In this document: piece after piece, positions 1-7,624 of the stretch | Numbering within the stretch: the stretch's first letter is position 1 | Layout: every line of letters begins with the position of its first letter | NCBI GenBank assembly: GCA_965248545.1 | Contig: OZ252110.1 | Span: 186,001 to 250,000, forward strand | Length of the DNA stretch: 64,000 nucleotides | From: Alteromonas_E sp965248545 | Lineage (GTDB): Bacteria > Pseudomonadota > Gammaproteobacteria > Enterobacterales > Alteromonadaceae | Direction of reading: 5' to 3' | Position numbers and translations under genes: made by a program | The notes under the pieces: model-generated | Told to the model about the DNA's origin: nothing | Database searches by the model: none | The model's input: only the letters and a program-made list of their open reading frames with translations

Positions 1-2039
1 ACGACGGTGCACTGTCGTTTGCGGAAGTAGATGGTGGCGACCGTGGAAATGTAATTGAAGTGGTTACCTCTAATAGCGGTAATATCTCAATCAATCCAAC
101 CGTCGAGCCTATCGAATTGTTCGGTATGGGTAACAATCCAAACTTTGCCGAGCTTCATGCGGGTGAGCTTCGCTTCGACCTCTATGTTCGAAGCGCAGAA
201 GCAGAGAGTTCATTCCTGATCAAGATGGACAGCGGGTTCCCTGCACTTGGCCAGATTGCATTAGCGACAGATGATTTGCCGCGTGATACGTGGACTACCA
301 TTAGCGTAAAAGTGAACGATTTACTTGCGTTCCGTGGCGACGGCTTTATGCCGCTTGATACGAGCGCTATTCAAAGTATGTTTGTCTTTGAGCCAACTGG
401 CGCGGCAGATGTATTGATCGATAACATTACGCTTTCATGCGGAAGCCCAGGCACGTGTGGTATCGCTGCGCCTGTTCCACCGCCACCACCGATTGAAGGC
501 CCATTTGCAATGCCGGGTGTGTGGACAATGGCCCCAGAAGCAGGCTCACTTGGTGTAGGTCCCGTTGAAGGCGACATCTCATGGTTTGCAATTGACGACC
601 AGGGTATCTCAGATCGCGCTTGTTTCTTCGATGACACCTATGTGTTTAACGAAGACGGTTCATTCCAGAACGTACTTGGTGATGAGACGTGGGTTGAGCA
701 ATGGCAGACTGGCAATGCAGAAGCCTGTGGTCCTTTGGTTGCACCTCATGACGGCATGACGCCGGGCACATGGAATTATGATGCTGGTGCGGGGACTCTG
801 TTCATCGATGGCTTTGGTTCTTTCGTTGGTATTCCAAAAGCAGTGAATGGCATCGAGCTTTCAGATGTCAACCAAACACCACCAAACGTAACGTATAACA
901 TCGAAGAGGTCGGTAACGATCGCATGATTGTTACGATCAACTCTGGCACAGCGGGTGCACCAATCTGGTGGCGTTTCGTCATGCAGAAGATCGAGAGCTT
1001 CGGTGACCCGGGCCCTGCCCCTGAGCGCACGTTTGCGGGAACTTGGCAAGTTGAACCAGTTGCCGGCTCGCTAGGCGTAGGCCCCGCTCGCGGAGACATC
1101 TCTTGGTGGGCAATTGACGATGCTGGCGTTGCAACACGTGCTTGTTTCTACGATGACCAATATGTGTTCGACCGCGATGGCACCTTTGACAACATACTCG
1201 GTGATGATACTTGGTTAGAGGCTTGGCAAGGCGTTGCAGGCGAAGAATGTGGTGCTCCAGTGGCCCCGCATGACGGTTCTGGCGACTTTACCTGGACTTA
1301 TACCGAAGCAACCGAAGATACAGGTACCCTGCTCATCGATGGCATCGGCGGTTACATGGGTATCCCGAAAGCGGTCAATAACGGTGAGCTCGGTAACGGT
1401 GGTACGCTTCCGCCAAACGTGACCTGTGAAGTTATGTGGGAAAACGACAACACTGTAGTGCTTGATATTGAAGCAGGCCCTGGTGTTTGGTGGAGATTCC
1501 GCATGATCAAGACTGTTCAACCTGAGCCTATCGATCCTGGCACAGGTGGCGGTAGCCCAGTCGTCGGAACCTGGCGAGTAGCACCAGAGGCCAATTCTCT
1601 GGGTGTAGGTCCAGCAATGGGTGACATCAGCTGGTGGGCCATTGATGATGCAGGTGTAACGACTCGAGCGTGCTTCTATGACGACGACTATGTATTCATG
1701 GAAGACGGCACTTTTGACAATGTCCTAGGTGATGATACGTGGCTCGAGGCGTGGCAAGGTGTCGCTGGCGAAGAATGTGGTGCCCCAGTTGCGCCGCATG
1801 ACGGCAACGGCGAATACACTTGGGATCTTGATATGGACAACGGCATGTTGACTATTAACGGGGTTGGTGGCTATTTAGGTATCCCTAAAGCCGTTAACAA
1901 CGGTGAGCTAGGCAACGGTGGCACAGTCACTGGTTCAACAGAATACATGGTTGAGTTTAACGACGGCAACACGCGTATGACAGTTGATATCGAAGCTGGC
2001 CCTGGTGTGTGGTGGCGCTTTATTATGGAGAAACAATAA
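1..2039 (+). CDS. C-terminal part of a large secreted carbohydrate-binding protein with three tandem repeat modules (5'-partial)
   Basis: The reading frame is open from base 3, so the true start lies before the window. The first ~145 residues resemble the C-terminal galactose-binding-like domain of ExoP-type GH3 exo-glucanases (pattern LRFDLYV, WTTISVKV, IDNITL). A short Pro-rich linker (PVPPPPP) follows, then three modules of about 160 residues at roughly 514-1002, 1036-1512 and 1561-2036. Each module has W-APEA-SLGVGP, DISW(F/W)AIDD, a Cys in RACF(F/Y)DD, a second Cys before PxVAPHDG, and a WWRF terminus. The paired Cys suggest one disulfide per module, so an exported protein. I infer polysaccharide binding, probably beta-glucan given the later GH3/GH17 genes. 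The catalytic domain, if any, is upstream and unseen. The start at 60 (GTG) is only an internal codon. Confidence 0.85.
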   Translation, partial: DGALSFAEVDGGDRGNVIEVVTSNSGNISINPTVEPIELFGMGNNPNFAELHAGELRFDLYVRSAEAESSFLIKMDSGFPALGQIALATDDLPRDTWTTISVKVNDLLAFRGDGFMPLDTSAIQSMFVFEPTGAADVLIDNITLSCGSPGTCGIAAPVPPPPPIEGPFAMPGVWTMAPEAGSLGVGPVEGDISWFAIDDQGISDRACFFDDTYVFNEDGSFQNVLGDETWVEQWQTGNAEACGPLVAPHDGMTPGTWNYDAGAGTLFIDGFGSFVGIPKAVNGIELSDVNQTPPNVTYNIEEVGNDRMIVTINSGTAGAPIWWRFVMQKIESFGDPGPAPERTFAGTWQVEPVAGSLGVGPARGDISWWAIDDAGVATRACFYDDQYVFDRDGTFDNILGDDTWLEAWQGVAGEECGAPVAPHDGSGDFTWTYTEATEDTGTLLIDGIGGYMGIPKAVNNGELGNGGTLPPNVTCEVMWENDNTVVLDIEAGPGVWWRFRMIKTVQPEPIDPGTGGGSPVVGTWRVAPEANSLGVGPAMGDISWWAIDDAGVTTRACFYDDDYVFMEDGTFDNVLGDDTWLEAWQGVAGEECGAPVAPHDGNGEYTWDLDMDNGMLTINGVGGYLGIPKAVNNGELGNGGTVTGSTEYMVEFNDGNTRMTVDIEAGPGVWWRFIMEKQ

Positions 2040-2071
2040 AGCGACATTGTTGATTTAGTAGATTAGTAAAA

Positions 2072-2097
2072 GCCCCGACCAATGGTCGGGGCTTTTT
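2072..2097 (+). terminator. Rho-independent terminator after the repeat-module protein
   Basis: A perfect 9-bp GC-rich stem (GCCCCGACC / GGTCGGGGC) with a 3-base loop is followed by five T. It sits 32 bases after the stop of the upstream gene. Confidence 0.93.
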
Positions 2098-2122
2098 ATT
2101 GCCAGTAAGGCTAAATTAAATA

Positions 2123-2272
2123 TCACCACACCTTCTTGCTGTCACCATAACGATTCACCCAGCCCATCAAGTAAACGAACAAAAAGATAACCGGTGTCAT
2201 CAATGCCTCAGGTTCAATTAACACCCAGCTTAAGCAACGCCACTGACCCGACAGTGGCTGTTTGAGGTTCAT
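2123..2272 (-). CDS. Candidate 49-residue small membrane protein
   Basis: An ATG-started minus-strand frame encodes 49 residues. The start is MNLKQPLSGQWRCLSW. The middle is a hydrophobic stretch (TPVIFLFVYLMGWV), followed by a charged tail NRYGDSKKVW. One membrane segment with a positively charged end is a typical small inner-membrane protein layout. It lies 326 bases downstream of recR on the same strand, so it could be its own unit. No strong ribosome binding site is visible. I recognise no family. Support is the open frame, composition and topology only. Confidence 0.4.
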   Translation of the reverse strand: MNLKQPLSGQWRCLSWVLIEPEALMTPVIFLFVYLMGWVNRYGDSKKVW

Positions 2273-2386
2273 TTCTCGGGATGAAGAGTCCATTTGGTAA
2301 CGTCACCATTGCGCTCAACGTGAAAGTTGGCAAGAAACTTGAGTATGAACAGGTATGCAAAACTCAACCACAAAAAATTGACGCTT

Positions 2387-2572
2387 ATGAGACTTTCTAC
2401 AAAAAACCTAATTGCAAAGATCGAATCGTTATCCGCCCAAATGACACCCGAGCAACTCAGGGACTTTCTAGATGTACTCGATTCTATGGCGATAATGGTA
2501 GAAGACGCTAAAGCAATGCCGACAGGGGCTGAAAATGGGCATCAACACGGGTTCAAGCTGGCATTGCATTGA
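2387..2572 (+). CDS. Possible 61-residue hypothetical protein
   Basis: The frame can be read from ATG at 2387 (MRLSTKNLIAKIESLS...) or further upstream from ATG/TTG codons at 2345 or 2327. The central part (SAQMTPEQLRDFLDVLDSMA) looks like an amphipathic helix with natural codon use; the tail has GHQHG. No good ribosome binding site is seen at any start, and it converges on recR. It resembles no family I know. It could be a real small gene or a chance frame. Confidence 0.3.
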   Translation: MRLSTKNLIAKIESLSAQMTPEQLRDFLDVLDSMAIMVEDAKAMPTGAENGHQHGFKLALH

Positions 2573-2598
2573 ATGCTGATTAGCATTGATAGCAAGAG

Positions 2599-3204
2599 TT
2601 ACAGACTGCGCCGCCCACTAAGTGCGTGACCAAGGGTATTGCCGTCGATGTATTCCAGCTCGCCACCCACTGGTACGCCATGCGCGATTCGTGTCGCTTG
2701 GATATCACGTTTGCGGCACATTTCCGCTATGTAGTGTGCGGTTGCTTCACCTTCAACAGTCGGGTTGGTGGCTAAAATGACCTCTTTAACTTGGCCATCA
2801 TCGAGCTGCTTGGCCAATTCATCAAGTCCAATCTGCTCGGGACCAATGCCATCTAATGGACTTAAATGCCCCATCAGCACAAAGTAGCGCCCCTTAAATT
2901 GCGCCGTTTGTTCAATCGCCAGAACGTCCTGAGGCGCTTCAACGATACATATAGTATCCGCTGTTCCTCGCGCAGGATGGGCACAAATCTCGCACAAAGA
3001 TTGCTCGGTAAATGTGCGGCACTGTTGACAGTGATTGATATGCTCCATGGCGTCATGCAGAACTTGGCTGAGTTTCAAAGCCCCCTCACGATTGCGTTCC
3101 AACAAGCTAAAAGCCATGCGTTGAGCACTCTTGTTACCGACCCCTGGCAACACGCGCAAGGCATCGATAAGTTCGCTTAGTAATGGGCTAAATTGCACGG
3201 TCAA
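2599..3204 (-). CDS. recR: Recombination mediator protein RecR
   Basis: RecR works with RecF/RecO to load RecA at gapped DNA during recombinational repair in the cytoplasm. The 201-residue length is normal. An N-terminal helix-hairpin-helix (LRVLPGVGNKSAQRMAF) is followed by a four-Cys zinc site (C59, C62, C71, C74) and a Toprim domain (ICIVEAPQDVLAIE, then NPTVEGEATAHYI). In most gammaproteobacteria recR directly follows ybaB in a dnaX-ybaB-recR operon. Here ybaB ends 13.2 kb away on the same strand and unrelated genes lie between. recR therefore needs its own promoter, and the short gap to the gntR gene upstream (74 bp) may supply it. Confidence 0.97.
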   Translation of the reverse strand: MTVQFSPLLSELIDALRVLPGVGNKSAQRMAFSLLERNREGALKLSQVLHDAMEHINHCQQCRTFTEQSLCEICAHPARGTADTICIVEAPQDVLAIEQTAQFKGRYFVLMGHLSPLDGIGPEQIGLDELAKQLDDGQVKEVILATNPTVEGEATAHYIAEMCRKRDIQATRIAHGVPVGGELEYIDGNTLGHALSGRRSL

Positions 3205-3278
3205 ACCGATTCTCCGTGTTGAGTAGCAAATTGGGACGAGAATTATAGCGTTGTAGAAAGATAAATATAATGCTCAAA

Positions 3279-3947
3279 CTAGTGCTCGTTACTCGCAAGC
3301 AATTTCTTTATATCATCTTTAGCCTTCACAATGTGCTTTTTAAGATGACTAGCAGCTCGCTTCTTGTCGCCGTTGCGGCACAATTCTAATAGTGCCTTGT
3401 GCTCGGTTTGTGCCGAACCTTCACCACCAGCCAGCATCAAGTGAATACGCACATAGCGCAGTGAGTTTTTGATCAATGTATCGGCTAGCTCAGCCGTTTG
3501 TGGGCGCTCTGCTTTGCTGTACAAAATAGTATGAAAACGATAGTTCAGCTCTCCAGTTACACCATCATTACTGCCTGTCGCATTTTCCATTTGATTAATC
3601 AAATCTTCCGCTTCTGCAAAATCTTCAGGCGTCAGCTTATCGATGGAATACTTGAGTAACTCACATTCTAATAAGGCTCTGAGTTCAAAAATTTCATCGA
3701 CTTGGTCGGCAGATAATTCTGTCGCTGCAGCTCCCTTGTGTGGTTCAAAGTTAACCAGCCCTTCCGCCTCAAGCTGCAAAAGCGCTTCGCGGATAGGGAT
3801 CCGGCTTACATTCAATTCTTCAGCTAACGCCGCCTGACGTAATGGCTCACCCGCCTTTATTTCGCCATTTAGTATCTTTTCACGAAGCGCTTCGACCACA
3901 AGCTGAGTGCGGGTTTTGTGCACAATTGCCACAGATTTATCCAACAT
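3279..3947 (-). CDS. GntR-family (FCD) regulator of the hydroxyproline cluster
   Basis: A DNA-binding regulator with an N-terminal winged helix (LVVEALREKILNGEIKAGE..., then VSRIPIREALLQLEAEGLV) and a C-terminal all-helical FCD ligand domain with metal-type residues (ELRALLE, NYRFHTIL, EHKALLE). The ATG at 3947 gives 222 residues with the usual short pre-helix. A longer frame begins at 3977. It is the last gene of the minus-strand hydroxyproline genes, 79 bp after the dehydrogenase. The sequence TTGTATAC just upstream of its start matches half of the palindrome in the 7.57-kb divergent promoter, which suggests it controls both and itself. The ligand is inferred to be a hydroxyproline-pathway compound. 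Confidence 0.88.
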   Translation of the reverse strand: MLDKSVAIVHKTRTQLVVEALREKILNGEIKAGEPLRQAALAEELNVSRIPIREALLQLEAEGLVNFEPHKGAAATELSADQVDEIFELRALLECELLKYSIDKLTPEDFAEAEDLINQMENATGSNDGVTGELNYRFHTILYSKAERPQTAELADTLIKNSLRYVRIHLMLAGGEGSAQTEHKALLELCRNGDKKRAASHLKKHIVKAKDDIKKLLASNEH

Positions 3948-3953
3948 TGTATT

Positions 3954-3961
3954 TTGTATAC
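3954..3961. promoter_or_regulatory. Possible GntR half-operator upstream of the regulator gene
   Basis: TTGTATAC occurs 7 bases before the regulator's ATG and equals the core of the perfect palindrome at 7566-7581. The other half here is not conserved. It is consistent with weak autoregulation but could be chance. Confidence 0.35.
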
Positions 3962-4026
3962 CGAGAGTGTGTCTCAAATTAGCATTTTCGACAACGCCAA
4001 GATGCGTATTCCCGTTGGTCTTAGCA

Positions 4027-5532
4027 TCACTCTAGAGTGCTCAAAGGCGCATTCTGCAGACACAAAGGGCGTAAGAATCTATCCAACGCTTTAGTCCCTA
4101 CGGAAGTTGAGCGCACATCAGTTGAACTCGGGTAAGGTCCACCATGATTCATCGATGCACAAACCTCAACACCGGTTGGCATTTGATTGTAAATGAGCCG
4201 GCCAACTTTATGCTTTAAGCGAGTAATCATGGGTTTCGCCGTTTTGATATCACCCTCATCACCATGAATCGTTGCGGTCAGTTGCCCGTCTAGACTCGCA
4301 ACTAAATCAAACAATTGTTCACTACTGTGGTATTCCACAATCAATGCATATGGGCCAAACACTTCTTCGGACAAGGACGAATTTGCTCGGTAGGTTGCTG
4401 CATCGGTTTTAAATACTTGTGCCACTGGATAGTGAGCTTTATCGGCTTCGTTTTGACCTACTTGCGTAACGCCTTCAAGGCTAGCAACGTTAAAAATGGC
4501 TTTTCGGTATGCAGCGTCTATTCCGACAGTCAATAATGGCCCAGAGGGTTGGCGCGCAATGCACTGTGCGACTGCTGAAACAAATTCATTACTGCCAGTT
4601 GGTATCAACCATACACCCGGACTGGTACAGAACTGCCCTTGCCCCATCATTAAGCTTTGCACAAACGTGCTCGCTAAATCTACAGCCTGTTTACTCATAT
4701 GATTTGGCAACACGATTTGTGGGTTCACGCTGCCGAGCTCACCATAGAATGGAATAGGTTCCTTGCGCTGATTAATACTGTCTTGTAGTGATTTAGCAAC
4801 GCCAAGCGAACCCGTAAAACCCACCGCTTTAATGGCTGGATGTTTGACCAATTCGTGACTGACGCGGGGTTCAGCACCTTGCAATAAAGAAAATACGCCA
4901 ATGGGCATTTGGCACTGCTGAATAGCGGCCTGTATTGCTTTGGCCATTAGCTCACTGGTAGCCGGATGTGCAGGATGACCTTTTACCACCACAGGACAAC
5001 CTGCAGCAAGCGCCGATGCAGTATCACCGCCCAATACCGAAAACGCATATGGAAAGTTCGACGCGCCAAAAACCGCTACGGGACCGATCGCAATGTAGTG
5101 CAACCTTGTCTCGGGTTTAGGTACTGGCGCTCGCTGCGGGTCTGCATGATCGTAAACCAATGCTTCAGGTTGCTCTCGTAATACATTTGCGAATAGCTTG
5201 AGTTGATTAACCGTACGCATTCTCTCACCTTGCAAACGCATTTCCGGTAAGCCAGTCTCCCGTTGCGTGATGGCAATTAGCTCATCTCCAAGATGTAAAA
5301 TGTTGTCAGCTATCGTCTCAATAAACTCAGCGCGTTGTGCCCGCGTTGTTTCACAGTATGCCCAAAAGGCATCGAGTGCTGACTCTGCCGCTGCATTGAC
5401 CTGCTCATGAGAAGCGTTATGGAACGATTGACCACTGGGTTGATTTTTATCTACCCATAGCGACTGAAACGACGTTGTCTCATTATCACTTTGCCACTGA
5501 TCAGCGATAAGACTTTTACCTGTAATATTCAT
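4027..5532 (-). CDS. 2,5-dioxopentanoate (alpha-ketoglutaric semialdehyde) dehydrogenase
   Basis: A 501-residue aldehyde dehydrogenase of the KGSADH type. It would oxidise 2,5-dioxopentanoate to 2-oxoglutarate with NAD(P)+, the last step of hydroxyproline breakdown. The Rossmann region carries VAVFGASNFPYAFSVLGGD and KGHPAHP. The glycine motif FTGS precedes the general-base Glu in YGELGS (about 265), and the catalytic Cys is in GQFCTSPG (about 302). All key residues are present. It is 12 bp downstream of the epimerase on the same strand. Related enzymes also serve sugar-acid pathways, but the neighbours point to hydroxyproline. Confidence 0.92.
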   Translation of the reverse strand: MNITGKSLIADQWQSDNETTSFQSLWVDKNQPSGQSFHNASHEQVNAAAESALDAFWAYCETTRAQRAEFIETIADNILHLGDELIAITQRETGLPEMRLQGERMRTVNQLKLFANVLREQPEALVYDHADPQRAPVPKPETRLHYIAIGPVAVFGASNFPYAFSVLGGDTASALAAGCPVVVKGHPAHPATSELMAKAIQAAIQQCQMPIGVFSLLQGAEPRVSHELVKHPAIKAVGFTGSLGVAKSLQDSINQRKEPIPFYGELGSVNPQIVLPNHMSKQAVDLASTFVQSLMMGQGQFCTSPGVWLIPTGSNEFVSAVAQCIARQPSGPLLTVGIDAAYRKAIFNVASLEGVTQVGQNEADKAHYPVAQVFKTDAATYRANSSLSEEVFGPYALIVEYHSSEQLFDLVASLDGQLTATIHGDEGDIKTAKPMITRLKHKVGRLIYNQMPTGVEVCASMNHGGPYPSSTDVRSTSVGTKALDRFLRPLCLQNAPLSTLE

Positions 5533-5544
5533 GTCTACCTCTAG

Positions 5545-6546
5545 TTAAACAACCTGAAAGCCGAAGGCATAGGGGTCCTCGTCATCCACGTTTATGCAAT
5601 TACTGCCAAACACCTTCGCCCAGCCTTGGATACTAGGACAAATGGCGTCGAATTCACCGACGCTAGTGGTATCTTCAATTCGACCGATAAACTGACTACC
5701 GATATAACTTTCGTGGACAAAATCCTGCCCTACCCGCAAACGCCCTCTGGCGTGCAACTGTGCCATTCGAGCACTGGTTCCCGTTCCGCAAGGTGAACGG
5801 TCTATGGCTTTATCACCATAAAAAACTGCATTAGCAGCGCTGGAATCTCTCTGTTTAGGAGCGCCAGTCCAAAGCAAGTGAGACGCCCCACAGACAGATG
5901 AATCTTGCGGGTGAATACATTCAACGGCACTGTTTACAGCGTCTCTAACCAAAGGACTGTATTTGAGTATCTGCGCCGCACTCCATTGCTCAACGCCTGG
6001 GAATCCCTGTTGAGGCTCAACGATAATGTAAAAATTGCCGCCATAAGCCACGTCAACTTTCAAGCCTCCCAACTCGGGTACAACGATGAGAATATCGCGG
6101 TGCGCAAGGTAAGATGGGACATTGAAAATTTTAACTGCAGAGACCTTTTCCGCACGCATTTGATATTCAATATCAACGATGCCTGCCGGCACTTCCATTC
6201 TGAGTTTTCCCGGCTGTCGAGGACGCAGTAACCCCGCCTCTAGTGCCGCGGTCACCGCGCCGATGGTGCCATGCCCACACATTGGCAAACAGCCCGACGT
6301 CTCAATAAATAGAATCGCTGCGTCTGTATCTTTGCGCGTAGCCGGGTATAAAAATGCGCCCGACATCATGTCATGCCCTCTAGGTTCAAACATCAATGAT
6401 TGTCTCACCCAATCGTGACGACGCATGAAATCAATGCGTTTTTCACTCATGGTTTGCCCTTGTAAGTCAGGGTGTCCACTGGTGACTAACCTCACGGGAT
6501 TGCCACAGGTATGTGCATCGATGCAATAAAACGTACCTTTGCGCAT
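5545..6546 (-). CDS. 4-hydroxyproline 2-epimerase (proline racemase family)
   Basis: A cytoplasmic cofactor-independent epimerase that would convert trans-4-hydroxy-L-proline into cis-4-hydroxy-D-proline. The two catalytic Cys are visible: C90 in MCGHG and C253 in SPCGTGT, the arrangement of epimerases and racemases of this family. The length of 333 is typical. It lies 4 bp after the deaminase gene and 12 bp before the dehydrogenase, so they are co-transcribed. Proline racemase and trans-3-hydroxyproline dehydratase share the fold. The dehydratase has Thr or Ser in place of one Cys, so it is excluded. Neighbours favour hydroxyproline over proline. Confidence 0.93.
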   Translation of the reverse strand: MRKGTFYCIDAHTCGNPVRLVTSGHPDLQGQTMSEKRIDFMRRHDWVRQSLMFEPRGHDMMSGAFLYPATRKDTDAAILFIETSGCLPMCGHGTIGAVTAALEAGLLRPRQPGKLRMEVPAGIVDIEYQMRAEKVSAVKIFNVPSYLAHRDILIVVPELGGLKVDVAYGGNFYIIVEPQQGFPGVEQWSAAQILKYSPLVRDAVNSAVECIHPQDSSVCGASHLLWTGAPKQRDSSAANAVFYGDKAIDRSPCGTGTSARMAQLHARGRLRVGQDFVHESYIGSQFIGRIEDTTSVGEFDAICPSIQGWAKVFGSNCINVDDEDPYAFGFQVV

Positions 6547-6550
6547 GGGA

Positions 6551-7468
6551 TCAACCGCGCAGATTAAATCGATTCAAATCAATACGATTCGCCTGCGCTT
6601 GTTCAAACAGCGCTGTCACATATTGCTTTTCATTCTCAGGTAAACTTAAGCGCGGAGGTCGGGTCAGCTCTGAACCTCGCCCAGCTAACTGTTCAGCAAA
6701 TTTTATGCACTGCACCAATGTAGGAATAGTATCCAAGCGCAGCAAGGGTAAAAACCAACGCCATATCTCACGCGCCTCCTCGTAACGTCCTTGACTAGCC
6801 AATTCAAATATCGCTACCGACTCACGCGGAAACACATTTGTAAGGCCGGATATCCAACCTGTCGCACCGAGCATAAGCGATTCCAACGCGATATCATCAA
6901 CGCCGCCAAATACAGTGAATCGATCGCCAAATGCGTTGAAGAGTTCTGTAATGCGACGGGTATCCTCCGTCGCTTCTTTGACGGCGACAATATTCGACTC
7001 TGCGGCTAGCGTTGCCATCCCTTCGATGGACACATCGACACCGTAGGTAATGGGGTTGTTATAGATCATCAACGGTAGCCCAGTATTTCTGGCTACTTGT
7101 TGATAGTGATAGAGCGCTTCTCGTTCTGTGGAACGATACACCATTCCTGGTAGTACCATAAGGCCATCGATGCCGATTTTTTCGGCATCTTGGCTGTACT
7201 CAACTGCACCTTGAGTGGTTGTCTCAGCAACGCCGGATAGTAAGGGAACACGTCCATCTACAACCTCCTTGGCAGCTTGCATGACACGACGCTTTTCTTC
7301 GGGGCACAAAGAGCAGTTTTCACCTACTGTGCCATTCACAATGATACCGTGAACCCCTTCATTGATGAGGTTATCTAGCATCTGCTGTGTGGTTGCGTAG
7401 TTGATTGAGAAATCAGCATTGAATTGTGTGGTGACGGCTGGGTATACACCTCTCCAGTCGATAGACAT
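6551..7468 (-). CDS. 1-pyrroline-4-hydroxy-2-carboxylate deaminase (DapA/NAL superfamily)
   Basis: A 305-residue class I aldolase-fold enzyme. In this pathway it would deaminate and dehydrate pyrroline-4-hydroxy-2-carboxylate to 2,5-dioxopentanoate. The Schiff-base Lys is in VAVKEATED (about K164), the catalytic Tyr in MIYNNP, and the phosphate/carboxylate loop is NGTVGEN. DapA itself reads GTTGE, so the TVGE variant argues against lysine synthesis. It is the first gene of the leftward operon, 156 bp from the divergent dehydrogenase, with a palindromic operator between. Substrate assignment rests on context; the superfamily also contains sialate lyases and ketodeoxyglucarate dehydratases. Confidence 0.87.
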   Translation of the reverse strand: MSIDWRGVYPAVTTQFNADFSINYATTQQMLDNLINEGVHGIIVNGTVGENCSLCPEEKRRVMQAAKEVVDGRVPLLSGVAETTTQGAVEYSQDAEKIGIDGLMVLPGMVYRSTEREALYHYQQVARNTGLPLMIYNNPITYGVDVSIEGMATLAAESNIVAVKEATEDTRRITELFNAFGDRFTVFGGVDDIALESLMLGATGWISGLTNVFPRESVAIFELASQGRYEEAREIWRWFLPLLRLDTIPTLVQCIKFAEQLAGRGSELTRPPRLSLPENEKQYVTALFEQAQANRIDLNRFNLRG

Positions 7469-7565
7469 GAATACAGCTCCTTAAAACGTAGTGATGGCAG
7501 TATGGCGAGCAACGCATTGAATAAATCTTTACGCACTTGGCTCTTTAAAAAAACCAATATTAAGT

Positions 7566-7581
7566 ATATTGTATACAATAT
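7566..7581. promoter_or_regulatory. Perfect 16-bp palindrome, probable GntR operator of the divergent hydroxyproline promoters
   Basis: ATATTGTATACAATAT is a perfect dyad centred at 7573/7574 in the 156-bp gap between the divergent deaminase and dehydrogenase genes. FCD-type GntR proteins commonly bind TTGTATACAA-like sites. A TATAAT hexamer at 7586-7591 (plus strand) and a TATACT at 7563-7568 (minus strand) flank and overlap it, so binding would block both promoters. Confidence 0.7.
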
Positions 7582-7624
7582 TCAATATAATATTTTCTCA
7601 ATGCAGCTTTTAGTTGATTAAAAA

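Noticed and set aside
2281..2511. 76-codon frame from ATG at 2281
   Set aside because: Composition is not protein-like at its end (RCTRFYGDNGRRR), and it overlaps the more plausible frame ending at 2572.
6551..7468. Dihydrodipicolinate synthase (DapA)
   Set aside because: The hydroxyproline gene neighbours and the TVGE loop instead of TTGE favour the HPC deaminase.
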